64,000 nucleotides of DNA from Halomontanus rarus. Its GTDB lineage: Archaea > Halobacteriota > Halobacteria > Halobacteriales > Natrialbaceae. The translations under genes and the position numbers were made by a program. Location of the stretch: the NCBI RefSeq assembly GCF_029338335.1, contig NZ_CP119796.1; one strand, given 5' to 3'. Below the pieces are notes generated by a model. It was not told the DNA's origin, made no database searches, and was given only the letters and a program-made list of their open reading frames with translations. Position 1 is the first letter of the stretch, and each line of letters starts with the position of its first letter. Below, piece by piece: positions 34,833 to 44,197 of this stretch.

Positions 34833-35735
34833 ATGAGAGATCGATTCGACGCCGACGGCGACTGCAACTCCGATATCGGTCCCGACCTCGAACGACGAAT
34901 AACCGACGCTATCGGAACCGCGCCGACCGCACTCACTCGACTTGAGGGCGGCATGATCGGTTCCGTCGTCCGGGCCGACCTCGCGGACGGCCGAGCCGTC
35001 GTCGCGAAAGTCGGCGAGACGCCGCTGGAGGTCGAGGCGCACATGCTCGAGTCCCTCTCGGCCCGCAGCGCGTTGCCGGTGCCCGAGGTCTACCACGCGA
35101 GCGACGACCTGCTCCTCCTCGAGTACGTCGACGGCGACACCGCACACGACGACGCGGTCGCGGTCGACGCCGCCGACCACCTCGCGGCGCTCCACGACCG
35201 AAGCGCCCGCGGCTTCGGCTTCGAGCGCGACACGCTCACCGGCCCCGTTCGACAGCCCAATCCCTGGACCGAGTCGTGGGTCGAGTTCTACCGCGACCAC
35301 CGACTTCGCCACGTCGCGAGAGTGGCGAGTGAGGACGGAACGCTTCCCGACGAACTCGGCCGGCGACTCGAGGCGGTCGCCGTGGACCTCGCGGACGACG
35401 CGCAGGAGCTACTCGCAGAACCCGACGCGCCGGGGTTGATCCACGGCGACGTCTGGACGACGAACGTGCTCTCGAGCGGCGGCGAGGTGCGGGCGTTTCT
35501 CGATCCGGCGATCTACTACGCGCATCCGGAGGTCGAACTCGCGTACGTCGACTGGACCGCCACCTTCGGCGAGGCCTTCTTCGATCGGTACGACGAGCGG
35601 CGCGGGATCGCGGACGGCTTCTTCGAGCGCCGGCGCTACGTCTACCGACTCTACCCGCTGCTCGTCCACGTGCTCTGCTTCGGCGGTCGGTACGTGGGAG
35701 AGCTCGAGGTGACCCTCGAGCGGCTCGGGTACTGA
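34833..35735 (+). CDS. Fructosamine kinase-family protein
   Basis: The 300-residue protein belongs to the aminoglycoside-phosphotransferase-like kinases, fructosamine/ketosamine-3-kinase branch. It shows a glycine-poor nucleotide loop GGMIGSVVRADLADGRAVVAKVG, ELEAH-like VEAHMLESL, the hinge LLLEYVDGD, the catalytic LIHGDVWTTNVL and the Mg motif AFLDPAIYYAHPEVELAYVD. Such enzymes phosphorylate sugars attached to amines, which can reverse glycation. The frame extends upstream into the dhfr end; ATG 34833 is chosen by family length. Confidence 0.88.
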   Translation: MRDRFDADGDCNSDIGPDLERRITDAIGTAPTALTRLEGGMIGSVVRADLADGRAVVAKVGETPLEVEAHMLESLSARSALPVPEVYHASDDLLLLEYVDGDTAHDDAVAVDAADHLAALHDRSARGFGFERDTLTGPVRQPNPWTESWVEFYRDHRLRHVARVASEDGTLPDELGRRLEAVAVDLADDAQELLAEPDAPGLIHGDVWTTNVLSSGGEVRAFLDPAIYYAHPEVELAYVDWTATFGEAFFDRYDERRGIADGFFERRRYVYRLYPLLVHVLCFGGRYVGELEVTLERLGY

Positions 35736-35838
35736 TCGGGGCCTCGGAGGAGCCACCGAACGTCGACGAACGCGCCCACTCGAAGCATCCGCATACGCCC
35801 AGCCGGGCTTTTAACCCTGCCCGGCCGTAGGTTCACGC

Positions 35839-38049
35839 ATGAACACGCCTACGCAGCGCAATCGCCTCGACGAGGAGGAGAGTCCCTACCTGCGCCAGCA
35901 CATGGACAATCCGGTCAACTGGCAACCGTGGGACGACGCGGCCCTCGAGGCCGCCCGCGAGCGTGACGTCCCGATCTTCCTCTCGATCGGTTACTCGGCG
36001 TGTCACTGGTGTCACGTCATGGAGGAGGAGAGCTTCGCCGACGAGGAGGTCGCCGAGGCGCTAAACGAGGAATTCGTCCCGATCAAGGTCGACCGCGAGG
36101 AGCGCCCGGACGTCGACAGCATCTACATGACCGTCTGCCAGCTCGTGACCGGTCAGGGCGGCTGGCCCCTCTCGGCGTGGCTCACCCCCGAGGGGAAGCC
36201 CTTCTACGTCGGGACCTACTTCCCGCGGGAATCGAAGCGGGGAATGCCCGGCTTCCTCGACCTGCTCGATAACATCCGCGACTCCTGGGAGAACGACCGC
36301 GAGGAGATCGAGAACCGCGCCCAGCAGTGGACCGACGCCGCGAAGGGCCAGCTCGAGGAGACGCCCGGTTCCGGTGCCGACGTCGATGGCCAAGAGCGAG
36401 AGCCGCCGACCAGCGAGGTCCTCGAATCCGCGGCCGACGCGGCCGTCCGCGGCGCCGACCGCGAGTTCGGCGGGTTCGGAACCAACGGGCCGAAGTTCCC
36501 GCAGCCGGCGCGGATCCACGCCCTGTTTCGCGCGGCCGACCGAACGGGTACCGACGAGTACCGGCAGGTCGCCCTCGAAGCCCTCGACGCGATGGCCTCC
36601 GGCGGCCTCTACGACCACGTCGGCGGCGGCTTCCACCGCTACTGCGTGGACCGCGACTGGACGGTCCCGCACTTCGAGAAGATGCTGTACGACAACGCCG
36701 AGATTCCGAGAGCGTTCCTCGCGGGCTACCAGCTCACCGGCGACGACCGCTACGCCGAGGTCGTCCGCGAGACGCTCGCGTTCGTCGACCGCGAGTTGAC
36801 CCACGACGCGGGCGGGTTCTTCAGCACGCTCGACGCCCAGAGCGAAGACGAATACGGCGAACGCGAAGAAGGTGTGTTCTACGTCTGGACGCCCGATGAA
36901 GTGCGGGAGGTACTCGAGGACGAGACCGACTCCGATCTCTTCTGCGAGCGGTTCGGCATCACCGAGCGCGGAAACTTCGAGGGGACGACCGTCCTGACGA
37001 TCGACGCCTCGATCGACGATCTCGCCGACGAGTTCGGCCTCGCAACCGACGAGATCGAGGACCGACTCGAGTCGGCACGACGGAAGCTCTTCGAAGCCCG
37101 CGAGCAGCGACCACGACCGCCACGCGACGAGAAAGTGCTTGCGGGCTGGAACGGCCTCATGATCACGACCGCCGCGGAGGCGGCGATCGTCCTCGGCGAC
37201 GACGCGTACGTCGATAGCGCCGTGGCCGCCCTCGAGTTCGTCCGGGATCGACTCTGGGACGCCGACTCGGGACGGCTCTCGAGACGATACAAAGACGTCT
37301 CCGAGCCACGCTCGGAGGATCTCGAGACATCGTCTCACGGTGGTGACGTCCGGATCGACGGCTACCTCGAGGACTACGCGTTCCTCGCTCGCGGCGCGCT
37401 CGCGTGTTACGAGGCCACCGGCGAGATCGACCACCTCGCGTTCGCCCTCGAGTTGGCCCGGACGATCGAGGACGAGTTCTGGGACGCAGAGCGGGGAACG
37501 CTCTACTTCACCCCCGAGAGCGGCGAGTCGCTCGTGACGCGACCGCAGGAACTCGGCGACCAGTCGACCCCCTCCTCGACCGGCGTCGCCGTCGAGGTCC
37601 TCCTCGCGCTCGATCACTTCGCCGGCGACGACTTCGATTTCGAGGGCATCGCCGAGACCGTCCTCGAGACCCACGGGAACACGCTCGAGGCCAACCCGAT
37701 GGAACACGTCACGCTCTGTCTCGACGCCGACCGGCTGGCGACGGGCGCGCTCGAGGTGACCGTCGCCGCGGACGCGGTACCCGACGAGTGGCGCGGTCGA
37801 CTCGGCGAGGCCTACCTCCCGGACCGGTTGCTCAGCCGACGGCCGCCGACCGCGGACGGACTGACCGAGTGGCTCGAGGGGCTGGGACTCGATGCGGCGC
37901 CGCCGATCTGGGCCGATCGCGAGGCCCGCGACGACGAGCCCACGCTGTACGTCTGTCGCTCGTTCACCTGCTCGCCGCCGGTTCACGACGTCGACGAGGC
38001 CCTCGAGTGGGTCGGGGACGTCTCTGCGGAGAGCGGATCGGAGATGTGA
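35839..38049 (+). CDS. DUF255 thioredoxin-fold protein (YyaL/SSP411-like)
   Basis: The 736-residue protein has an N-terminal thioredoxin-like domain with SACHWCHVMEEESF (Cys55, Cys58), then VDREERPDVDSIYM and GQGGWPLSAWLTPEGKPFYVGTYFP, the family signature. An alpha/alpha-barrel resembling glycoside hydrolases or N-acylglucosamine epimerases follows (GLYDHVGGGFHRYCVD, VPHFEKMLYDNA, WNGLMI). The biochemical role is unknown across life, although the CxxC suggests redox activity. It starts ATG 35839 and is followed by a convergent thioredoxin gene. Confidence 0.92.
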   Translation: MNTPTQRNRLDEEESPYLRQHMDNPVNWQPWDDAALEAARERDVPIFLSIGYSACHWCHVMEEESFADEEVAEALNEEFVPIKVDREERPDVDSIYMTVCQLVTGQGGWPLSAWLTPEGKPFYVGTYFPRESKRGMPGFLDLLDNIRDSWENDREEIENRAQQWTDAAKGQLEETPGSGADVDGQEREPPTSEVLESAADAAVRGADREFGGFGTNGPKFPQPARIHALFRAADRTGTDEYRQVALEALDAMASGGLYDHVGGGFHRYCVDRDWTVPHFEKMLYDNAEIPRAFLAGYQLTGDDRYAEVVRETLAFVDRELTHDAGGFFSTLDAQSEDEYGEREEGVFYVWTPDEVREVLEDETDSDLFCERFGITERGNFEGTTVLTIDASIDDLADEFGLATDEIEDRLESARRKLFEAREQRPRPPRDEKVLAGWNGLMITTAAEAAIVLGDDAYVDSAVAALEFVRDRLWDADSGRLSRRYKDVSEPRSEDLETSSHGGDVRIDGYLEDYAFLARGALACYEATGEIDHLAFALELARTIEDEFWDAERGTLYFTPESGESLVTRPQELGDQSTPSSTGVAVEVLLALDHFAGDDFDFEGIAETVLETHGNTLEANPMEHVTLCLDADRLATGALEVTVAADAVPDEWRGRLGEAYLPDRLLSRRPPTADGLTEWLEGLGLDAAPPIWADREARDDEPTLYVCRSFTCSPPVHDVDEALEWVGDVSAESGSEM

Positions 38050-38113
38050 ACGTGAACCGGCGAAACCGAACGAGAAAGCGAAAGAGAACAGCGCAGAACG
38101 ACAGGGTCGTAGC

Positions 38114-38488
38114 TTACTCGAGTTCGGCCTCGAGCTGCTCGGCCAGCCAGACCGCCGGCGGGAGGGGCTCTTCTTCGACGAAGCGGGTGACTTCCTCGCC
38201 GTCGTCGTCGAGGACGACGATCGTCGGAATGTACTCGATGTCGTACTCCTCGACGCCGGGACCCCGTTTGTCGTCGTCGACGGCGATTTCGTCGATCCGG
38301 TCGTCGGGAACCTCGGCCGCCTCGAGGGCGGCGCCGAAGTCCGGCAGGAGTGCGCGACAGTCCTTGCACCAGTCGCCGCCCCACACTTTGTAGGTGAGTT
38401 CGTCGCGGTGGGCGGCGAGGATGTCGACGGTGTCTTCGTACGACGGGGCGTCCCACGTCGGCGTCGGACGCATGGTTTCGAGGGTCAT
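38114..38488 (-). CDS. Thioredoxin-family protein with WCKDC active site
   Basis: The 124-residue protein has a thioredoxin fold: KVWGGDWCKDCRALLPDFGAALE (Cys41, Cys44), then RIDEIAVDDDKRGPGVEEYDIEYIPTIVVLDDDGEEVTRFVEE, which includes the cis-Pro loop YIPTIVV. The active site WCKDC differs from the usual WCGPC. A second ATG at 38473 is possible. The frame continues upstream through a tandem-repeat spacer that does not look coding. It converges with the DUF255 gene. Confidence 0.88.
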   Translation of the reverse strand: MTLETMRPTPTWDAPSYEDTVDILAAHRDELTYKVWGGDWCKDCRALLPDFGAALEAAEVPDDRIDEIAVDDDKRGPGVEEYDIEYIPTIVVLDDDGEEVTRFVEEEPLPPAVWLAEQLEAELE

Positions 38489-38942
38489 GAGGGGCCGTAG
38501 CGGGTCTGCGGGCTTAACTCTTGACTCTCGACTCTCGGCTCTCGACTCTCGATACTGGTCATCGCAACACTCGTCTCCGGCGTTTCTCGATGACTCTGCG
38601 CTGGTCGAACTCGACTCGAGTAAAGGCAAGGGCCGTTATCCCCGCCGAGCGGTTCCTCGTCGCAGGTGGTGAGGTTGCGAGATGGTGACCGAGTACCGAG
38701 ATGGTGATGGTAGTCGCGGTAGGTGGTTGAATCGGACTCCACTCGTCGGGGATACGTGTTCCAGTCCGGGGGCCACCTACCTTATTATGAGCCGCTTAAC
38801 AGAATCGTAGTTCGCCCGCGTCTGACTCCCGTCTGACACGCGCAAGACAACTACTGTGGTCCCCTCGAGCCTGCCGAACAGTCACCGGCACAACCTGCAC
38901 GGTCCAGTACGGGTTTACGTCTCCAACACTTACCCGAGACTA
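38489..38942. other. Non-coding spacer with 7-bp tandem repeats
   Basis: This 454-bp interval separates the thioredoxin and cysteine synthase genes. I see no convincing ORF or RNA gene. It holds the GACTCTC tandem repeats at 38523-38550 and an AT-rich CTTATTATG at about 38781-38789, which could be a promoter for a leadered cysK transcript. Confidence 0.5.
38523..38550 (+). repeat. Tandem repeat, 4 x 7 bp
   Basis: Units read GACTCTC, GACTCTC, GGCTCTC, GACTCTC. They lie about 35 bp upstream of the thioredoxin start, so may be in its promoter region. Confidence 0.85.
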
Positions 38943-39941
38943 ATGAAGGGAAGTATCCTGGACACGATCGGCTCGCCGCTCGTCCAGGTCGACTCACCGG
39001 AGGGGGTGACCGTCGCCGCCAAGCTGGAGTCGTTCAACCCCGGCGGCTCCGCGAAGGACCGACCGGCGATGGCGATGGTCCGGGCGGCCGAACGCGACGG
39101 CACGCTCGAGTCGGGCGACCGGATCGTCGAACCGACGAGCGGAAACACCGGCATCGGCCTCGCGCTCGTCTGCGCCGCCCGCGGCTACGATCTCACGATC
39201 GTCATGCCCGCCTCGAAGTCCGTGGAGCGCCGTCGGATCATGGCCGCCTACGGCGCCGACCTCGAGCTCGTCGAGGGGAACATGGAGACGGCCCGCGAAC
39301 GTGCCGACGAGCTCGAAGCCGAGGGCGCGGTCCAGCTCGGCCAGTTCGAGAACCCGGCGAATCCCGAGGCGCACTACCGGACGACCGGCGAGGAGATCGT
39401 CGACCAGGTCGGCGACCGCGAGGTCGACGCCTTCGTCGCCGGCGTCGGGACCGGCGGGACGCTCAGCGGCGTCGGTCGGCGGCTTCGCGAGGAGTTTCCC
39501 GAGGTGGAGATTATCGCAGTCGAACCCGCACGGAACGCCGTCCTCTCGACCGGCGAGTCCGGCGAGGACGAGTTCCAGGGGATGGGCCCCGGATTCGTCA
39601 GCGACAATCTCGATACCGACCTCATCGACTCCGTCGAGACCGTAAAGCTCGAGGACGCCGAGGTGGAGTGTCGGCGGCTCGCCCGCGAGGAGGGAATCCT
39701 CGTCGGTCAGTCGAGCGGGGCGACGAGTCTCGTCTCCCGGCGTGTCGCAAAGCGGATCGCGGCCCCCGAACTGAACTGCCCCGAGGTTCCCGACGCGTTC
39801 GCGAGCGAACGCGGAGAGGCAGAGATCCGTGCGCAGTCGACGCCCGAGACCGACGGCGGCCAACTCGACGACTGCCCGCTGGTCGTCACCGTCTTCTGGG
39901 ACAGCGGCGAGCGGTACCTCTCGACCGGGCTGTTCGATTGA
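38943..39941 (+). CDS. cysK: Cysteine synthase (O-acetylserine sulfhydrylase family)
   Basis: The PLP enzyme makes cysteine from an activated serine and sulfide. The 332-residue protein has the PLP-lysine motif SFNPGGSAKDRPAMAM (Lys38), EPTSGNTGIGLAL, VMPASKSVERRRIM and the phosphate-binding GTGGTLSGVGRRL. The C-terminal 50 residues (SERGEAEIRAQ... VVTVFWDSGERYLSTGLFD) end in the usual DSGERYLST motif after a slightly extended acidic loop. A cystathionine beta-synthase-like role is possible but the CBS domain is absent. A small conserved protein gene follows. Confidence 0.93.
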   Translation: MKGSILDTIGSPLVQVDSPEGVTVAAKLESFNPGGSAKDRPAMAMVRAAERDGTLESGDRIVEPTSGNTGIGLALVCAARGYDLTIVMPASKSVERRRIMAAYGADLELVEGNMETARERADELEAEGAVQLGQFENPANPEAHYRTTGEEIVDQVGDREVDAFVAGVGTGGTLSGVGRRLREEFPEVEIIAVEPARNAVLSTGESGEDEFQGMGPGFVSDNLDTDLIDSVETVKLEDAEVECRRLAREEGILVGQSSGATSLVSRRVAKRIAAPELNCPEVPDAFASERGEAEIRAQSTPETDGGQLDDCPLVVTVFWDSGERYLSTGLFD

Positions 39942-40031
39942 CGACTTTCGAGCTCGCACGTCACCGCTGACGAAGCGCATGCGCACGTCAGCCCCAAGAC
40001 TATTTTCCTGGTCGTCGAACGTTATCGAGCC

Positions 40032-40331
40032 ATGAGCACACCGGAAGAGAACTTCGACATCGCAACCGACGAATCGAGCGATAGCGAGGCCCGCGAGCGG
40101 GCGATCGGTCAACTCGAGACCGCGAACGACTGCGACCGACTCGCCGACCTCGCCCGAACGGACGACCTCGAGACGGAGTATCGCGAGCGGGCGCTGTCGG
40201 GGCTGGCGCATCCGCAGTGCAAACCGAAGTTGCAGACGCTCGTCGACGACGGAGCGATCGACGGATCGCTTCGAGAGCGGGCCGAGTCGCTGCTTGAGGA
40301 GACGCCGGACGACGCCGGTCCGGAACACTGA
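40032..40331 (+). CDS. Conserved-looking small acidic helical protein
   Basis: No family is recognised. The 99-residue protein (MSTPEENFDIATDESSDSEARERAI...) is acidic and looks all-helical, with two HEAT-like helix pairs: EARERAIGQLETANDCDRLADLARTDDL and EYRERALSGLAHPQCKPKLQTLVDDG. Third positions are G/C rich as in neighbours and ATG 40032 follows an 8-nt AT-containing leader, so I take it as real. It lies 90 bp after cysK and converges with the alpha/beta hydrolase, leaving 12 bp. Confidence 0.7.
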   Translation: MSTPEENFDIATDESSDSEARERAIGQLETANDCDRLADLARTDDLETEYRERALSGLAHPQCKPKLQTLVDDGAIDGSLRERAESLLEETPDDAGPEH

Positions 40332-40343
40332 ACTGGAACCTTC

Positions 40344-41213
40344 TCAGGACGACTGCTCGAGAAACACCCGCAAAATCGCGTTGAACTCCTCGGGTCGTTC
40401 CCGCGTCGGCCAGTGGCCGCAGTCCTCGAGCACCTCGAGTCGAGCGTTCGGCAGGCGATCGGCCGCGCGCACGGACCACTCGACGGGAAAGAGCGGATCC
40501 GCCGCGCCGTGGACGAGCAGCGTCGGAATCGACAGCGACTCGAGGCGATCGGCGTAGTTCGTCAGCGCAGTCCCGTCGCCGGCGAGTTCGACCCGCTGGA
40601 ACGCCTCGAACGCGCGGCCGGCACCGGGCTTTCGGGCTCGGTCGTAGAACTCCTCGACGAACGTCCGTGGGAGGTCGCCGGCGTCGGCGACGACGTTCCC
40701 CAGCCCCATTCGAGCGGCCTCGAGCGAGGTGCCGACCGTCGCCCAGCCCAGCGCGTTCGCGCCCGGTACGTGGGCGAGGGTCTTCCAGAGCGACCCCGCC
40801 GGGATGCGTCGGCCGAGTCCGTAGCTGTCGACGAGCACCAGTCGCGACACTCGGTCGGGATGGTCGAGCGCGAACCCGAGCGCCGCCGCCCCGCCCATGG
40901 AGATGCCGGCCAGCGTGACCGGTTCGTCCTCGCTCAGACCCACGCTATCGAGAAACGCCTCGAGAATCGCGACGTAGCTCTCCGTCGAGTGCTCGAGGCC
41001 GTCGTCGCTGTCGCCGTAGCCGGGCCAGTCGGGGGCGTAGACCCGGTGGTCGTCGGCGAGGTCGTCGATCGTGTGGCGCCAGGAGAGGCTCGCGTCGTCG
41101 ATGCCGCCGCCGTGGAGCAAGACGATCGGCGGCCCCTCGGTCCCGGCGCGGCGGTAGGAGAGACGGCAGCTGTCGATCGTCGTCACGCCGGTCCCGCCGA
41201 CGGGTGCGCTCAC
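40344..41213 (-). CDS. Alpha/beta-fold hydrolase
   Basis: The 289-residue protein has all alpha/beta hydrolase landmarks: oxyanion loop VLLHGGGIDDAS (31-42), APDWPGYGDSD, the nucleophile elbow LAGISMGGAAAL (Ser105), the acid in LLVHGAADPLFP and the His in LEDCGHWPTRERP. A cap domain lies between about 135 and 205. The substrate is unknown; relatives act on esters, C-C bonds or haloalkanes. The start is GTG 41213, overlapping the stop of the upstream DUF5804-like gene as GTGA, so the two are coupled. Confidence 0.9.
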   Translation of the reverse strand: MSAPVGGTGVTTIDSCRLSYRRAGTEGPPIVLLHGGGIDDASLSWRHTIDDLADDHRVYAPDWPGYGDSDDGLEHSTESYVAILEAFLDSVGLSEDEPVTLAGISMGGAAALGFALDHPDRVSRLVLVDSYGLGRRIPAGSLWKTLAHVPGANALGWATVGTSLEAARMGLGNVVADAGDLPRTFVEEFYDRARKPGAGRAFEAFQRVELAGDGTALTNYADRLESLSIPTLLVHGAADPLFPVEWSVRAADRLPNARLEVLEDCGHWPTRERPEEFNAILRVFLEQSS

Positions 41214-41806
41214 GGCGAGAACTCACCTTCGGTCAGGCGGACGACGAGGGTGTCGTCGACGTCGCGGAGGTCGTACTCCGGGATCTCGCCGTCGGTCCGT
41301 CGGACGTAGAGCGGTTCGACGAGGCGGTCGGCGGTGTGGCCGGTCGCTTCCGTCTCCGGTTCCGCCTGTGTCTCGGATTCCGTCTCACCCCTGCCGGCGT
41401 TCCCCGGCGTCGCGGTCGCTTCCGTCCCCGTTTCTGTACTCGTATCTGTGCCAGCACTGACGGCGGCGTCGGCCGCTTCGAGCCCGTACACCTTCAGAAA
41501 TTCGCCGGTCTCGTCGGGGTGGATTTCGCCGTTTCGAAGCGCCTCGGCCAGTCCGCGCGAGAGCCACTCGGTGTCGCTCACGCTGGGTTCCTGGACGATC
41601 GCTTCGTCGACGAATCGCACGAGGTACCACTGGAGGTCGTTGAGCAGCGAGACCGCCGCACCGACGCTCACGGTGCGAACCGCCAGCGTGTTCTCGAACG
41701 GGCGCTCCAGCTCGTAGGTCGAGAGGGCGTCCCGCGAGGTCTCTCGAGAGAGGAGTTCGTACTGCAAGTTCACCTCCGGGGAACCGAGGAGACAGACACG
41801 CGTCAC
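41210..41806 (-). CDS. DUF5804-like haloarchaeal protein
   Basis: The 198-residue protein begins (GTG start) MTRVCLLGSPEVNLQYELLSRETS and continues with a conserved-looking block SVGAAVSLLNDLQWYLVRFVDEAIVQEPSVSDTEWLSRGLA. I associate this with the haloarchaeal family DUF5804, from memory. The middle (about 118-155) is a T/E/G-rich low-complexity linker, then a C-terminal strand region DDTLVVRLTEGEFSP. Function is unknown. It is first of a coupled pair with the alpha/beta hydrolase. Confidence 0.75.
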   Translation of the reverse strand: MTRVCLLGSPEVNLQYELLSRETSRDALSTYELERPFENTLAVRTVSVGAAVSLLNDLQWYLVRFVDEAIVQEPSVSDTEWLSRGLAEALRNGEIHPDETGEFLKVYGLEAADAAVSAGTDTSTETGTEATATPGNAGRGETESETQAEPETEATGHTADRLVEPLYVRRTDGEIPEYDLRDVDDTLVVRLTEGEFSP

Positions 41807-42015
41807 TGGTAGAGAGTGGGAGCGTCAGCGTAATGTGGGTTTCGTCTCTCGGTACCGGTCGTCGGCCGATTCGACCAGCCGCCGGATCCGCACGTCGGGC
41901 GGTTTGCTGTAAATACTGTAAATCATCCCGGTCAACTGCGATCGATCTACGGTTCCACCGGTACATCGCCACAGCAAACAGCACCAGTCGGCGGATGGGC
42001 GGCGGGAACACCCGT

Positions 42016-42705
42016 TTAGCCGGTGCCGTGAACGGTGACCCGCTCGCTGTCGCGATCCCCGCTGCTCCGGACGGTCACCGGGAACTCGACAGTGTTCGCG
42101 ACCGGGTAGGTCTCCCACCCCAGCGCGATATACTCGGTCGATTCTCCGTGTAGGGTCATCTCCCGGCTGTCGAGGACGGTGCCACTCGAGTCCAGCAACT
42201 CTATCGTGTCGGTCACCTCGTGGGGAGCACCGTTCCCGACCGACACCTGCACCTCGAGGTAGTCGCCGCCCGTCACGGGGTCGAGCGTCCGAGCGATGTT
42301 GACGCCCAGACTCGCGTCCGGGTCGATCGCGTTCACCGTCACGTCCGTGCTATCGGCGTCCCCCGCACTGCGAACGGTGATCGGGAACGTCACGTCGACC
42401 CGCGTTTCGTAGGTCACGTAGCCGAGCGTGACGATTTCGGTCGCCTCTCCCGGGAGCGTCACCTCCCGGCTGTCGAGAAGCGTGTCGCTCGAGTCGTACA
42501 GTTCCAGCGTGTTCGTCACTTCGTGCGTAGCGCCGTTCCCGACCGAGACCACGACCTCGAGGTACGCGCCACCCGTGACCGGTGACGACGTCTGCGTGAT
42601 GTTCACCCCCAGAGAGTCCTGTACCCCTGCCAGTGCCCCTGTGGGGAGCGATGCCAGCCCTCCCGTGCTCGCGGCGAGCGCCGCCAGTACGCCTCGTCGA
42701 CGCAT
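42016..42705 (-). CDS. Exported protein with duplicated CARDB-like beta domain
   Basis: The 229-residue protein starts MRRRGVLAALAASTGGLASLPTGALA, an arginine-led signal sequence suggesting Tat or Sec export. Two tandem copies of a roughly 95-residue beta domain follow. Each opens SLGVNI, contains PVTGG.YLEV.VSVGNGA.HEVT and LLDSRE-like motifs, and closes FP.TVRS.GD. The fold is like CARDB/immunoglobulin modules of surface proteins. The frame is open 16 codons upstream, but the TATA-like AAATTTGATG at 42731-42740 supports ATG 42705. There is no C-terminal anchor. Confidence 0.75.
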   Translation of the reverse strand: MRRRGVLAALAASTGGLASLPTGALAGVQDSLGVNITQTSSPVTGGAYLEVVVSVGNGATHEVTNTLELYDSSDTLLDSREVTLPGEATEIVTLGYVTYETRVDVTFPITVRSAGDADSTDVTVNAIDPDASLGVNIARTLDPVTGGDYLEVQVSVGNGAPHEVTDTIELLDSSGTVLDSREMTLHGESTEYIALGWETYPVANTVEFPVTVRSSGDRDSERVTVHGTG

Positions 42706-42913
42706 GCCACATGGTACCACTCCTTCCAGCATCAAATTTACGTACGTTGACAATAATGTATGTTCGGACGCATGTGGGGTTCACGCCGGTTACCGTCGTC
42801 TTCGGCGAGAAACGTCTCGGTTGATCTCCGACACGACCGACGAGTGTCACAAACACAGGTCTGGGGGAACCGGCAGAACGTCGACTCGATCGAGGACGGA
42901 GACGGTACCCGGC

Positions 42914-44104
42914 TCAACCCCCGATCTCGATCAGCGTCGCTTCCCTCGCGGCGACCTCGGCGCGCTCGAGTAAGTCGTCCGGTTCGACTTCGAGCAGCCG
43001 CTCGAGTTGGGCGTTGGTCTCGGCGCGGTCGGGGGCGATGCGGTTACAGCCGGCGTTGATCGTCGAGTCGTCGTAGGTGCCGATCTCGCGGGCGCGGGCG
43101 ACGATGTCCTGTTTGTCCCAGGTGAGCAGCGGCCGGTGGATAGGGAGGTCGGTCACGCGGCTGGTGGCGGCGAAGTTCTGGCCGGTCTGGCTCGACTTCT
43201 GGCCGATCGCCTCGCCGGTGACGATGCCGCTGGCGTTGGTGTGCTCGGCGATCTGTTCGGCGATCCGGTAGAAGAACCGGCGCAGCGAGAGCATCCGCCC
43301 TTCCTCCATGGTTTCGGCGAGGAGGGCGACGGTCTCTCCGCCCGGCACGCGGTAGACGCTCGTGTCGAAGTTCGGCGCGTATTGCGAGAGGGTGGCGACC
43401 GTCTCCATCGCTCGTGCCTCGTGATCGGGACCGCCGTAATCGCCGAGGTCGACGTAGACTGGGATCACGCGACTCCCGCGTTTCATGATCTCGTAGGCGG
43501 CGACCGGCGAGTCGATGCCGCCGCTGACGAGCGCGACCATCGGCGCCTGCGAACCGAGCGGGAGGCCGCCCGGCCCGTCGACCGACTCGAGGTAGACGAA
43601 CGCGACGTCGTCGTGAACCTCGACGCCGAAGGTGATGTCGGGGTCGTCGAGGTCGACTTCGGGGTCGAACGTTCCGTGCTCCTCGACGGCCTCCCAGATG
43701 GCGGTCCCGCCCCCGCGAGCGATATCCTCGCTGGTAAACGGCAGGTCCTTCTCCGCGCGGCGGGCGTCGACGGCGAAGGTGCCCCCGTCGTAGTGTTCGC
43801 GAGCGGCTTCGACGAGGACCTCGTAGATCGCTTCCGGCTCCGGCTCGACCCGACGGCAGGCGCTCGCGGAGACGACGCCGAAGGCGTCGGTCGCGGCCTG
43901 GAGTGCGGCCTCCACGTCGTCTTCGGTCGTGTGGATCAGCGGCCGGTTCCAGCGTTGCTCGACGTCGCCGGTGACCTCGCGGTCGGCCAGGAGCGCCTCG
44001 AGGTTCTCGACGAGGATGCCCTCCATGTACCGCTTGACGGTGTTGCTCTTGGTGTTCACGTCACCGTGGCGGAGGAGGACGGTGTCGGCTCCCGGCGGGT
44101 GCAT
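42914..44104 (-). CDS. thiI: tRNA 4-thiouridine synthetase ThiI
   Basis: ThiI adenylates U8 of tRNA for thiolation. The 396-residue protein has the N-terminal ferredoxin-like and THUMP regions (VLLRHGDVNTKSNTVKRYM; TFAVDARRAEKDLPFTSEDIARGGG) and the PP-loop VALVSGGIDSPVAAYEIMKRG, followed by TGEAIGQKSSQTGQN. A Cys in NAGCNRIAP lies in the AANH domain. The rhodanese domain of E. coli ThiI is absent, which is common in archaea, so sulfur must come from elsewhere. It ends near the exported-protein promoter. Confidence 0.94.
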   Translation of the reverse strand: MHPPGADTVLLRHGDVNTKSNTVKRYMEGILVENLEALLADREVTGDVEQRWNRPLIHTTEDDVEAALQAATDAFGVVSASACRRVEPEPEAIYEVLVEAAREHYDGGTFAVDARRAEKDLPFTSEDIARGGGTAIWEAVEEHGTFDPEVDLDDPDITFGVEVHDDVAFVYLESVDGPGGLPLGSQAPMVALVSGGIDSPVAAYEIMKRGSRVIPVYVDLGDYGGPDHEARAMETVATLSQYAPNFDTSVYRVPGGETVALLAETMEEGRMLSLRRFFYRIAEQIAEHTNASGIVTGEAIGQKSSQTGQNFAATSRVTDLPIHRPLLTWDKQDIVARAREIGTYDDSTINAGCNRIAPDRAETNAQLERLLEVEPDDLLERAEVAAREATLIEIGG

Positions 44105-44197
44105 GGGTCACGATAGTGACCCGGAGCTATAAGGGGGTTACGAGCGGCAGACGTGCCGAGAGACGAAGGGGTGAGCGATCGAAAGGGAACCAGAACT

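Noticed and set aside
36061..37986. Minus-strand frame of 641 codons inside the DUF255 gene
   Set aside because: Antisense shadow. The plus frame has the CHWC signature and full family length.
42733..42753. Earlier start of the exported protein at 42753
   Set aside because: The candidate TATA box AAATTTGATG at 42731-42740 would fall inside the gene, and the signal sequence begins at MRRRGV.
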